Shown piece by piece: positions 10,706 through 24,006 of a DNA stretch of 64,000 nt. The notes beneath the pieces were generated by a model, which was not told the origin of the DNA, ran no database searches, and saw nothing but the letters and a program-made list of their open reading frames with translations. This DNA comes from Eunapius fragilis (taxonomy: Eukaryota; Porifera; Demospongiae; Spongillida; Spongillidae), in assembly GCA_963681505.1 (NCBI GenBank), contig OY811975.1:4156345-4220344 (forward strand), given 5' to 3'. Numbering within the stretch: position 1 is the stretch's first letter; every line of letters starts with the position of its first letter. A program made the position numbers and the translations under genes.

Positions 10706-12530
10706 TCGTCATTGCTTGGTTGAGAATGACTCAGAATGTGCTACCAAATGCATTATCGTTATGCGTGACGTGTTATCATAAATGAATGAACAACTTCGAA
10801 GAATCAAAAATGCCTTATTTTCCTTTTTTGCGGGCTGTGACTTTTCCGCTGTTCCGAGCCGGGCACTGTAACAGTTTGTGTAGATCTCAGTTATTTTCTT
10901 GACGTGCGAGGTGTTAAAATTCTTGTTGTGCGAGCCGGCACTGTATTAAACCAATCGCGGTACCCTGCATGCATTTAGTCCACGTGTCAAGCATTGGCCC
11001 ACAGCCTGCCTATCGTAATGAAGTCTAAATGATATAATTGGTTAGGAGTAGGAGCAGGTTCGTAGGGTAGGGGCTGAAGGCACCCCTTAGCAGTGGCGCT
11101 CTACGCATTAATTAATTATCTAAAGGGCGGGGGGGGGGCAGGGGCGGATGCAGGACTTTGGCGAGGGGGGGGGGCGACATGAATAATTGATGAGGAGGAG
11201 GGGCGCGCGCGAAGCGCGCGAAAAATTTGTGGTGCGCATTCCAATTTTTCCACAGATTGTACATGTAAAGGGGCCGGGGATTGGAAACTAAGGCAGTCAA
11301 CACCAATAAATGAGTGACACTCCGTTACATTCTGCCGGGTTTCCAGGCTATTGTAGTCTTATGGATTTAAATGGCTGTGTTGTTACATGCATGCACTTTC
11401 CTTTGCTATATTTGAACCACTTAAAATTTACCGAAAAATTGTTTTGCACACATTCCACCAATTGTACATTTAGGGGGATTAGAAACGGAAACAATCATAA
11501 CCAATAAATGCGTGCCACTCCGTTACGTTCTGGTTTCCAGGCTATTGTGGTTTTGCGGATTTATACGGCTAGTGTGTTTCGTCGCAGATTTGCATAATTT
11601 GTACGTTACATGCGCCGGCTTAGTTTCTTTGTTAAAATTTATAATGTAAAATTTAAATTTGCAATGGTCTTGCAGCAAGGTGCATTCAACCTTGATGGGT
11701 ACTAATAATAGAGCACGAATCAAAATAACTGCGGAAAGAATCGCTCTATATTACGACCGTGGGTTAGCATTTTGGAATACATTTATCTTACGTATAAATA
11801 CCAGCCTACTACGTATCTCGCAATTTACAGAACTAAAGTATAGTACTAACCAATGAATAAGCAATAAGATAAGCTATTTAGCAACTTTACGAAGTGTACT
11901 CCGTAGAAATGTATATCTCACGTGCGACACGTCATATGCTAATTATATTCATATTCAGGTTCGAGGGGGGGGGGGGGGGGGGTCCAGACCCCCTGGACCC
12001 CCCCCCCCCCTGGATCCGCCGCTGGGGGGGAGCACAACATTTATATGGTCCCCCCACCAGCCATAAATTAATAACTATAGAGGCTTAGGTATCAAAGCAG
12101 TTTACACATCAGCTCCGGACCAAAGCGAGTACTGCGTACCGGGAATCGCTATGCGAACAAATTAAATTAACGAACCAATTGCCACTGACGTCGGGGGAGG
12201 GGGTCTCGTTCCCAGACTCACTACGTAAGCAGTGTATCGTAGCATTTCAGTCATGCTTACGTGACTCTGGGATCGAGACTAGGGGGTTACAGCTGTTAAT
12301 TAAATGCGAAACAATATTATAATATCGGAGAGGTCTGAAATCGCGCTGGTAGGTATTTTGGCGCCCTGTCGCCGTTTCCTTTTGGGGGGTCCGCTGGAGG
12401 GGCATTGAAAATGCTTATGTGCTTTCGTCAATCTAAAGGCATCTGATTTCTTTAAACCTTTACAGTTTGGAGTAACGTGTCTACAAGCCTCTGAAAAGAT
12501 CACTCATGGCATTAGGATTTGTGTCCAGAA
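10706..12530. other. Intergenic stretch rich in poly(G)/poly(C) repeat ends
   Basis: Apart from the G-rich block at about 11125-11225 and the G/C hairpin at about 11965-12035, it contains two related segments at about 11300-11370 and 11495-11570 sharing caccaataaatg, gccactccgttac and tttccaggctattgt. No gene was recognised. Confidence 0.55.
11965..12035. repeat. Poly(G)/poly(C) hairpin with a GGATCCGCC-type end
   Basis: A run of about 18 G is followed by tccagaccccctgg, a run of about 13 C, then tggatccgccgctgg and another G run. The string ggatccgcc (or its complement) next to a G/C run recurs at about 11140, 36985, 39355 and 49385, so this is probably a terminus of a dispersed MITE-like family. 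Confidence 0.6.
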
Positions 12531-12534
12531 TCAC

Positions 12535-13580
12535 TGGGAAGATGAGGGCTTTGCTGTTCTCAAGATTGAGTTTTTAAGAATGCAGGTAGCTTTGTGTCTA
12601 GATATGCTCTTCTGCATGGCTGTGCTGTACATGTTCCAGGCTTGCTTCCTTGGACCATTTGGGATTATAGTTCTAATCCTATTATGTGATATTGGGTTGC
12701 CTGCCTTCTGACTTTTGACTTGGGTGTGCAGAAGGAGGACCCCTTGGGTCCCTTTTTTAATAAATTTATTTGCTTTAGTCCTGCACAAATTGTGCAATCC
12801 ATAGATGCCTGCCTCAATATCCTATTTCAGGCCATTGGTATTTAGATTATGGTGTCTTGGCAGGTACGAAATCATCTGTAATACAGGAAATAGGCCCCAC
12901 CCAAGGCCATCATGTGAACATTGCACAATGTGTGCTCTTCTGCAAAAGTAACACGGCTGCATTCACCAGAATTAAGTGCATCAAACCTGCCACATTTTGT
13001 CATTCTGGGTGTCCCCATTTTGTGTCTGATCCCCCACCCGCAATCTATCAATTTTTCTGTTGTTTCAATCACTTAGCTCGAGCCATTCCAACTCCCTTAG
13101 ATTTGGATACTCCAAAAGATGTTTGATGCTGATGTGTTCTTCCTGAACTGTTATGGCAATCGCAATAACTGATGCTTCATGGTGTCAAGCACAGCTCCCT
13201 ATAACATCTCTGTGGTTTGGGACTTTGCTCCCTCTCCCATCATGGCAGTGCAGCATTCATGTCATCCTATTCTTCATCGGGGTGTTGTAATAATGAGGAT
13301 GTTCATTCCATTCGTGCTATAATGAGCAGGCTGCATTCTCTGGCCAGGAAGAAGATTCACCTCTGTGTGTACATTGTAGTCAGAAAATTCCATTCCAGCA
13401 ACTTATCAATAGCCCTCATCTGCTGATAATTCACAGCTACATTCCATTCAGCTAAGTATGCTGCATTATGGCTTTCAGTAACACCCTCCACAGGCTTTCA
13501 TCTTGAACCAGAGGAGTAATGAAGTGGTGGCTGGGCTCAGACATAGTCTATGGTCTCATGCACTATTCCCTGATAGCTCT
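12535..13580 (+). pseudogene. Decayed retroelement relic, family 1
   Basis: GGPLGSLF at about 12730 and WYLDYGVLAGTKSSV at about 12832 match GVQQGDPLGPLLFSLV and WYLDDGVLSGTKSV of the neighbouring relic; the second catalytic aspartate has become tyrosine. GLGLCSLSHHGSAAF at about 13215 matches the next conserved block. Frames are broken many times. It lies head-to-tail with the relic at 13650-15393. Confidence 0.75.
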
Positions 13581-13649
13581 CTGGACCATGCAACCACTTG
13601 TTAAATTAAAGACGGGTGACACTATATTTCGCCATAATAAACATCTTGT

Positions 13650-15393
13650 TGGAATTAGTTAGTATTCACCTCAGATATAACAGAAAATCGGCAGACATTT
13701 GGTTATACCTTATGGTCACAAGCCCCAGCCAACCAGGTTTGCCAACAGGCTATTTTGACAATGCAGATGACCTTTCCATATGAGGTGAATTAATAAAAAT
13801 AGGGGTTCAACAAGGAGATCCCTTGGGTCCACTGTTGTTCTCCTTGGTCCTACACAAGCTCATTCGCACGATCATTGAGGATACGGAATGCTCTCAACTT
13901 TTGTTGAATTCATGGTACCTGGATGATGGCGTTCTTTCAGGTACTAAGTCTGTAATATGTCAGGCTGTTACTCTTATTCAGAGGCTGGCATGGGTTTCTC
14001 CCTTGGTCTTTGTATCAACCCTGCCAAATGTGAACTGTTCTCTCGCACAGTCTTGTCAGACTTTCCCCAAGAAATGAAAGTGTCCCAAGAGCCAAACTTT
14101 GAAGTCCTTGGAGTCCCAATAGGTGATCCTATCTTTTGTGCAAAGTTTTTAGCACAAAGGCGTGCTAAGTGCTATCCCATTTGGTTACTGTGGGCTCATT
14201 GGACCCCGAAGTTGCACTCCTCCTCCTGCGTCAGTGTGCAGGGTACTGTAAATTAGTTCATTTTGCCTGTTCAACTCCACCCTGATGGGTTAGATTTGTT
14301 TGATGCTGACGTTAGACGTTGTTTTTCCGAATGCACTGGAATTGATATAGCTGACACGGAATGGTTGCAAGTTCAACTGAGCCTTGGTAGGGGGGTGGGG
14401 GGGGTCTTGGCCTTCGCAGTCTTGCTCTCCATTCTCCAGCTGCTTATTTAGCATCACCGAGAAAGGCCGGGTCTCTAATACCATCTGATGAATATGCCTT
14501 GGAGTCGTTCAATATTTTTAACAGTATAGTCCCACCAGTGCATGCAATTTCAGGAGATCTTTTGCTTCATTCTAGCTATAGCCAAAAGGATCTCTCAGCT
14601 AGGTTGGAAAACCACCAGTTTGATCAGCTGCTATTTCAGTCGTCCCCTGCCAACCGTGCACGTTTGTTGTCTGTGTCCTCATGCCATGCTGCAGCCTGGC
14701 TGTCAGTCATTCCCTCAGTAGGTCTTAACTTTCACCTTGAACCTGATGAGTTCCAGATTGCATTGAAGTGGTGGCTTGGAATGGACACATCTTTAGGTTC
14801 TTGCTGTCCATACTGTCCTGAACACCAGCTAGACCACCTAGGACACCATGCAGTGACATGTAAAGGTGGGGGGGATGTCGTGCAACAGCTTGTGGGATGT
14901 CTTTTCACAGTTCTGCCATCGAGCGTGTCTGGGGGGACAGCTTGAAGTAGGTTGTGGCATAGGAGCAGACAAAAGACACAGTCGTCCAGCTGATATTCTT
15001 GTACAGAACTGGATAATCAGCAAACCAGCAGCTTTTGACCTAACAGTAACCTCACCGCTTAATCTCACTACTTTAACTGAAGCGGGAGTTGCAAGAGGGT
15101 CTGCAGCTATGGCAGCTGAAGTTAGGAAGCATGGTGTTAATGATGGTAAGTGTGCAGATCTCGGATGGGTTTCTATACCCTTAGCAGTTGAGACTTATGG
15201 TTGCTGGGGTGCAGAAGCCCAGTCCACCATTTCTCGGCTAGCATCCCGTCTGGCCATCCAGTTGCAGTGTTACAGTAGCAAATCAAAGGTCATCACTACC
15301 ATCTACCAACATCTCAATCCAACACTGGTGAGAGCAAATGCTCAAGCTTTACTTTCACGTTCAGGCTTTTTCAGATCTGAGGGTGGAGTTTAA
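13650..15393 (+). pseudogene. Retroelement relic, family 1: RT end plus endonuclease-like C-terminus
   Basis: The best preserved member of this family in the window. GVQQGDPLGPLLFSLVLHKL (about 13802) and WYLDDG (13915-13932) are RT blocks; YLDD is the catalytic motif. From 14499 the frame contains a Cys/His cluster (CCPYCPEHQLDHLGHHAVTC), then after a frameshift RPADILVQNW and PAAFDLTVTSP. The spacing of D before LV and of the later DLTV resembles a PD-(D/E)XK-type restriction-like nuclease, as found in some non-LTR retrotransposons; that assignment is inference. It ends in SRSGFFRSEGGV, stop at 15391-15393, followed by an A-rich tail. At least two frame breaks make it inactive. Confidence 0.8.
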
Positions 15394-15499
15394 CTTTGAT
15401 TTTTGCATGTTTTTCAAGTGGTGTATATGTGTGTGTACTTGTACATGTAATAAAGAGATGAATACAAATCTTAATTTTTATTAGAAAAAAATAAAAATA

Positions 15500-16140
<641 letters not shown>

Positions 16141-18350
16141 AACTGAGAAGAATTTATCAGAATGTGTTAGTTGCTATCTACATGCTTCTGTACAATGCAT
16201 TTTTCTAACACTGTTAATGCAAAATTATTATTTTCTGAAAGCTTGGTTCTTAATCTGAATGTTACGCATCATGTATTTCTGACTCTGAAGCATTTTAAAT
16301 ATCAGGTACAAAATGGGTTCAATAATTGTCAACATTTCATAGTACTTGCCCCCATTGTGATCCACACTCCATAACTAATAATGACTTCACAAAATGACAT
16401 AAGTGGTGTTAAACAGGTCAAGCAAATATCAGGTGAATGGAGTTAATCTCCAACATACAAATTTATTAACACCACGCTTACAGCATTAGCAATACGACAT
16501 AATATAATGATCAAAATAAGGAACAAATCCACAATAAATACACCTGATTTAATGCTAAAGAAGATTAGCATTAAATCCATTGCAAAGTAATGACACACAC
16601 AGATAGTATAGATGTATGCTATAATATGTTAACACAAATGAACTACGAAGTTCATGACAATACAGAGCCTTCACTTTTCACCAGGACGTTTGAGAGAGAA
16701 GTTTGCTCCCAAGTTCTGAGACATCAACTCCAAACTTCTCTAGCTACATTTAGTGCAGGAAATATGGTAATCTCATACTGTATGAAATTGTAATATGCAA
16801 CATGCATATGAATGTAAATACTAAACTATGCTACAGACATACCCACGTTCATGTACAAGTCATATGCATCCACAAATAGATTCAAATAAAAATGACACCA
16901 TTACCTGCTCTGCGATGGCTTGCTTTCTGTGCTGCCCTCGCTCAGTATCAAGAGACACAGTCTTTTGAAACTTTACATATTGAGCATACCTTTCAGAAGT
17001 AATAATTTTAAATATTTTTTATCCCATGTGAGTGTGTACGGTACCTTACGCTGAATATACCTTGGTCTGCTGCTATAGTTAGGGGCACTTCCATGAACCA
17101 CAAGCTGGTTCCATACCACCAAGCTACCAGCCCGTGCTGTAACCCTCTATGCATAAGACCACACTGGGTCATCATGATCAAGTTCAATGAAACTCTGGTT
17201 TGAATACAGTGATTAAAAGGAAAACAGTGAATAGGGAAGAGCACAGTTCCATCAGGACTAGTCCTGGCAATTAGTTATAATATAATCTTCTACAGGTACA
17301 AACACCAGACACGCAATATTTTTAATAGCTTCGTGTATCAATATTGCAGCAATGCTTGCCATGAACATAGTTATATCTCTGTGATCATTGATACTATAAA
17401 GGTTTTGTGTGTTTCAAGTGAGTTATACGATCATATCGATTCGCATGTCCACAGGTCAAGAGACTTCAAGGACATCCATGTCAGGGAGTTTATTGTGCAG
17501 CTTATATACTAACCATTTTGTCAGTATACTGTTTTCCCAATGTGTTTCTTGTGTGCTCTGTCCACTTCAGGAAATGCTTGTGGAATCCAGGAACAAGTGT
17601 GAACCCTCCGTCGTCCGCTTTATTGTCAGCAAGGTTGATTAATCCTTGTACCTGGACCTGCATGGATGAGAAATGATTTATGTAATAAACACAAACATTT
17701 CACAAGTACAAGCACAAAACATTATCACCATACATCCCTATCCACACACACAGACAACTAACGTCCATCACAGAAAATTCCTGCTACCTTCCTATCCTCG
17801 TATCGTCCAGGGTGATTGTTTTCTTCAAAATAGTCATTTGAATCCTTGTAGGTCAGTAAATCGAGGTTCAACTCTTTCCCTTCACCATGCGGTAGTGTGT
17901 ATATCCAAGGATTCATCTGTGCCCATGATGGAAAGGCAGTGCATTCAGTACATGCTACCACTGTGCATACTAAAACATTACCTCTGACAAATAACAGACA
18001 GTAACAGCTACATGTAAATAGGTTGAGAAATAAACTAGACTTATATTGAGCGCTACAATATGGTGAACCTGCCGAATTATGTTGTATGCATGCACATGTA
18101 TTCTAAATATACAACGTGCACCAACACAGTGCTCATGGATTACATGGCTTCATAATATTGACCACAAGAGATTTTACATTTGTTCTCATCAACAGCAGAA
18201 CATACTCAGGGATTGTTAAAAGGTCTTGCTACAGCAAAATTAATAGTCGCACTTTTACAACATGATCGTGTGAGGAAACTGTGGTTTATAGGTACATATG
18301 TAGAACCTGGATAGCTGAAAGGTGTCCACTTTATGGGGCAAGTGGAGGCA

Positions 18351-18377
18351 CCCCCCCCCCCCCCCCCCCCCCCCCCC
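18351..18377. repeat. Poly(C) tract, 27 bases
   Basis: Uninterrupted C run in an intron of dioxygenase copy B; a second C run of about 12 follows at about 18499. Confidence 0.97.
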
Positions 18378-18734
18378 TCCATGCATACCCCAACAAATTA
18401 ATATGCATAGAGCGGGTTATTCTGGATAAATATATATGTGCGCTGAAAGCTTCTGACATTCCCATTCCCCTGGTAAGGGTTCATGTCTTGATGCATCCCC
18501 CCCCCCCCCCTCTTCCCCACCATGGACCCCTATGACAGCTGTGGTGAGAAGTAGCAGTGTGAAGACTGTGCTTACAACTCTATTGTGTTAGCATAATAAT
18601 TTGCATCACTTTGCGAATTCCTATACTGTACTACAAAAACTGTTAATACTGCACCGCAATAAATGTGTACATTTATAGTAGAGAAGGTAACTTTTTTGGC
18701 TGAATACATACATTTATATATCTCTGTTCGTTGT

Positions 18735-18998
18735 TACTTTATCCGCCATGGAGATATAGCTTGGCAAAGTGTGTGCACGGTTTCCCGCTCAATTCCCGCC
18801 AATGATTTAGGCACTGTGGGTTGTTATACACTTGTGTATAACATTAATTAGTAGCGTATAACGTATGTATAACAGTACCGTATAACAACCCTTTTTACAA
18901 AGTGAGTTTGCTTCTCATACACTGAATATATAAATCATAAGCGCAACTCGAGCGGGAAACTGTACACACACGTTACAGAGCTATATATATATCTCCAT
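18735..18998. mobile_element. MITE-like foldback element in an intron of copy B
   Basis: Left end catggagatatagc, then gtgtgtgcacggtttcccgc; the right end, reversed, reads tatggagatatatatatagc and gtgtgtgtacagtttcccgc. Inside, gggttgttatac at about 18819 faces gtataacaaccc at about 18879, a second nested inverted repeat. A weaker half copy seems to lie at about 30710-30800. Confidence 0.75.
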
Positions 18999-20829
18999 AA
19001 CAGATTAAGCACACAAAAGCAAATCATTGAGACAGGACCCTTAAATACATGATATTTAAAGCGATTTGAATGCTCCTACCTGACATGAAATAATTCACTT
19101 ACATCAATATGGACATTTTTATAAGTTGCCCACTCGGCATGGATCATTTTCCCATCTCCATCAGCAGTTGGTCTAAACAGCCCATACCTATCTTGGTTCA
19201 CCATCAGTTCCTGTGAGGCAGAAATGAATTGCTTTAGCTCATTGATACGTGGCATGTCTGCATAAATAGATACTGTCAAAGCTTGAACATGCAAACTTAA
19301 TCAGTTGTAAGTGTACTAAAACTTTGCTTCCAAGAGCACTGGAAATGTGAGTCATAGCCTCATTGTGGGACCACATTAAGGAAAATCAATCTATGCTGCT
19401 TAATTCATAACACAGCAGACTGGACAATTTAAGTCCCGTACATGATTCAACCTGAACACAGCAGATCCAAATCACCTTTTCTCCTAGGAGGTTGGCAAAG
19501 ACATTGTACACGTCTGTGTTCTGTCTGTTTTCCTGTGCCTTTTTTTGGTGAAGATGGGCCTGGTTCCAGCAAACCTGCTCAGTGAATAGGAAAAAGCAAC
19601 AAGTGAAATCGCCTATGTTCACTCATATCATAAACCTTATCCGCCTGATTGACCAGGGGGCCAACCATTGTCCCAAGTACTCGGGTTGTCCCTCCTGATT
19701 GGGTTGGCTATTTCATCGCCGTGCTTTTTCCAAATGAACCCTTTGGTCTCGATGTATGACCAAATGTCATCTACCGTTGCTGAGCACTGCTCTGGACTCA
19801 GAACATCCCGTACCACCACGTAGCCATACTCATCAAAGAACTACAACAAGGGGGTAATAAGGGTATGGGTACTACAAGGGTGTAGCTAGAGAGGGGTTGT
19901 GGGTGAGTGGGGGGGGAGCAGGGAGCAAACAATGAACCTCCCCCTCCCCTCCCCCACCCCCAACCACCACCCCTCTCTTGATGAAGGTGATTTTGGAGCA
20001 ATAAATCATTGTTTAACCAACGATCAAGTAAATGTATCCATGGATCTTTGAGGCACAATGTGGAATTCTGAAGGCCAACAGTACTGAAGCACTATTGCTC
20101 AGTAATTTTACGTTTTCAGAATCGTATGAGGAGGTAAAGTGCCAAGAGCAGTAATTATCATTTTTAAGTATAGAAAGGTACTCAGTTTGGTTAGCAGTTC
20201 CTCTTTTGAATGTGGCTTTTTTTTTTCCAGTGTAGTTTAATGCTCACGTTGATGCTCGTATCTGTGGAGACCATTACCGCTACCATGTTTATGAAAATCA
20301 CAACAATGCCACAGAAACGGGTATATAGGGACCATACCTCCTTCATAAGGCCCTCCTACCCCTCAGGATAGGTAACCTTATATATAATATAATGGATTCA
20401 CTCCCATGCATGGATGCTGTTTAGTCGGCCCGACTTATTAATAAAAGAATATTCCGCCTCAACAGTCTGACGTACGTACAGATAGGTAATTAAAAAACCT
20501 CTGGTTTTTAAGCGAGGGTCATACCTCCTTGTACTCCTTGACCTGGTCTTTGGAGAACGATAGAGAGTAGCATGGCTCCTCCGGGTCCATTGGCATATCG
20601 ACCCGTACGGGGGTGTACGGAGTTTCAAACATACGCGCAATGTAACTCGCGGCACTAGCTAAAAACGCGGCCATGACGGACAGTTCTCGACACGTACCAA
20701 AAACAGCCTTTGAGCGTTATAAAACGAATGACATCACATTAATCTTATAAATAACTCGTTTAAAGCATGGGCGGGTCCAAGCTATTGATAGTACATGTAG
20801 TCCTTTTAAAAATCTGCATGTATGCGCTA

Positions 20830-20900
20830 TTGTGTGTGTGCATGTGTGTGTGCGTGTGTGCGTGTGTGCGTGTGTGTGTATGTGTGTGTGTGTGTGTGTG
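20830..20900. repeat. TG-rich microsatellite
   Basis: Imperfect (TG)n with interspersed CG and CATG, upstream of the copy B start. The complementary strand gives a spurious Thr-His open frame. Confidence 0.9.
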
Positions 20901-21510
20901 ACCCTCACAATATGCATGTAGACGTTTGATAGTATATCCAAAGACATGCAGCAACAACCAAGCATTGGCGGCATCTGCAGGCAGCGCGATGATGTGAATC
21001 TAATTGAGTTCAAAACTTGAGCCTTTTCTATTCTATTACATTCCACCCACATTCCAAGTTCTCAGTATTGTTAATAATTAGCTCCACCATAATTCTTTCT
21101 TTCCATTTCGCCATCCGATAGACTTTACAAATCACAATGACCCCCACCCACCACACACAATCACACGCACACATACATATGCATACAACACACAAACGCA
21201 AACACGTTAACTGACAGATAGCTATTAATGACTTCGCACAATGTTTACTACTGAATATGCAGGACAACCTTGCAATTGGTATGTTATACAGGATGTGAAT
21301 AGGGCTAATCTCCTACAATAACTTATAAACATGTAATGATCAAAAATCTCACTGTAATAAAAGATCCATAATAAATACACCTGATTTAATGCCAATGAAT
21401 ATGTCCATTGAAAGCCACAAACACAGTGCAAATGTAGTCTATAATAATATACTCATTGATGTTAACACAAATGAACTAAGAAGTTCATGACGGTACAGAT
21501 TCTTCAATTT

Positions 21511-23960
21511 TCACCAGGATGTTTGAGAGAGAAGTTTGCTCCCAAGTTCTGAGACATCAACTCCAAACTTCTCTAGCTACATTTACACCAAAGTGGAGTG
21601 CAGGAAATATGTTAATCTCATACATCATGTAGATTAGACCATACAACATAAATGCTATTCCACGTGCATACACACCAACAGACAAGTCAAATGCAAGTAT
21701 CATTGGTTGACACCATTACCTGTTTTGCGATGGCTTGCTTTCTGTGCTGCCCTCGCTCAGTCTCAAGAGAAACAGCCTTTTGAAACTTTACAAATTGAGC
21801 ATATCTTGAAACAATAAAATATACTACCCAATCCAGTGTGCATGATACCATATGCACATACCTTGGTCTGCTGCTATAGTTAGGGTCACTTCCATGAACC
21901 ACAAGCTGGTTCCATACCACCAAGCTACCAGCCCGTGCTGTAACCCTCTGTGCATAAGACCACACTGGGTCATCATCATAGAGGAGAATGAAAGCCTGGT
22001 TGGGAAACAGTGATTAAGACGAAGACAGTGAACAAAGAACAGAACAGGAGCAGGTTCATTCTAATGCATCTGGACTAGTGCTAGCAATTAGTGATTGTCT
22101 AATTTTTACATACTGCAGGTCGATCCACCTCGCATGATCTACTCCAAAATATTTGGCTTCAGATGCTTAACCACTTTTTGATGATGATGTGAGGCAGAGT
22201 TTCTCACAGTGCTTGGCTATAAAAGCACAAGATGTCGCATGGAATCAAGCCCAGGCCTTAGTCTTAGCTATGGTGGATTAGGTCTCTGCTCCCTCACTGC
22301 TCAGTCATGCGCAGCTTACATCACATCACTATGTAGCTCAGGCCTCTGTGCAGTTGATAGTCTACACCTCACCAACTCCCTTTGTAAATTCGATAGCCAA
22401 GTTTCTATTTCTAATGTTGTTACCATCGAATCACTCACTGCAAACCCAGTGTCACAGAGAGTCCTGTCAGGAAAGCTGGATAGTCAAATGTTTTTATCTT
22501 TGTTGGGGGCATATTCAATTGCTTATAAAGCTCACCTCCTTGCTGTCTCTGCTCCACATGCTGCCTCCTGGATATCTGTGGTACCCTCTGTTAGCTTGGG
22601 CCTACACCTGAATCCAAGTGAATTCCAAGTTGCCATTAAGTGGTGGCATGGTATGGATACCTCTGGAGGTTCCCTGTGTTCTCGTTGTCCTGAAGTCACT
22701 CTGGACCCTCTTGGCCACCATGCAGTTTTCCTGTAAGCGAGGTGGAGATGCAGTGATTCGGCACAACCAACTCAGGGATGTATTCACCAAAGCTTGCCAT
22801 CGTGCCCATTTTCCAGTGAGGATCGAGATGGGTAGTGGGCCCTGACTACAAGCACTCTCATCCTGCTAATGTGCTTGTTGAAGAGAAATTCGACATCACT
22901 GTTGCCTCTCCACTCTGCCCAGCCTTTCTAGGTGAGGCCAGTCAGGTGGCTGGGGCAGCAGCAGAAACTTGAAAGCACATCATAGGAAATGACAAGAAGT
23001 GCCAAGAGTTAGGTTGGGCACGTATTCCCATTGCCGTGGAGGCATATTGCAGTTGGGGTCAAGAGGCAAAGCAGACATTCTCACGATTGGCATCTCGTTT
23101 GGCTACTGACTCATCCCAACCAAAGTCAAAAGTTCTTGCTGATCTCTATGGACATTTAAATCTAACCCTGATGAGGACCATTACATGGGCCATTCTAGCC
23201 AGAGCTTTCCGGCTAATAGGGCTGCTTACTTAAGTGCATTGAATTTTGTTGTACATAGGTAGTGTGTGCATGTTTCATTGTAAATCTCTATTGTACGTGT
23301 TCATACAAAACAAACATGTATTTAGGTACAAATACCAGACATGCAAAAAAAATTTAATGTTTGCCATGTGTATAGTTATATGTAATCATCAGTTTAATAT
23401 ATAATTAATTAAATATAAATTTGGCAGCTCATATATTTCAAGTGAGCAATAAGATCATATTGATTTACACATGCACAAGGGCACTACCACCCCGGGTCAT
23501 CATCATAGAGAAGAAAAGAAGCTCTGGGTGGAAATTAAGCAGAGGATGATAGTGAATAGGGATTAGTAGAATAGGAAGAGGTTCATCAAAATGTATCAGG
23601 ACTAGTACTTACAATCTAATTAAATGCTTGTTAGTCATGATCAGTATTTTCATATACATCCCAGTAGCTGATGTCAGTGAGTTTATTGTGCAGCTTAGCA
23701 GGCTAACCATTTTGTCAGAATACTTCTTGCCCAGTGTGTTTCTTGTGTGCTCTGTCCACTTCAGGAAAAGCTTGTGGAATCCAGGAACAACTGTAAACCC
23801 TCCGTCTTCATCTCTATTGTCAGCAAGGTTGATTAATCCTTGTACCTGGACCTGCATGGATGAGAAATGATTTTATGGTAATAAACTTGAATATTCACAA
23901 AAAGTTCATATGTGCATGCACAAAAATTCCCACCATATGTCTCTATCCACTCATGCACAC

Positions 23961-24006
<46 letters not shown>

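Larger units (their letters stand above)
16678..20674 (-). pseudogene. Phytanoyl-CoA dioxygenase-like copy B, inactivated
   Basis: All nine exons are recognisable at 20674-20525, 19840-about 19641, about 19570-19473, 19210-19103, 17916-17788, 17657-17514, 17194-17061, 16989-16905 and 16743-16678. Three lesions break it. The exon 2 donor reads ATAAG where copy A has GTAAG (base 19640). Exon 3 has seven T (complement AAAAAAA) at about 19550 where copies A and C have five, a 2-base frameshift. Exon 7 carries TAG at 17147-17149 in place of CAG. Iron-ligand motif NVHID is still present in exon 4. The other exons remain open and close to A and C, so inactivation looks recent. Confidence 0.9.

Noticed and set aside
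19636..19641. AT-AC (U12-type) intron at the copy B exon 2 donor
   Set aside because: The donor context ATAAGG does not match the U12 ATATCCTT consensus, and the paralogous introns are GT/GC with U2-type sequence.
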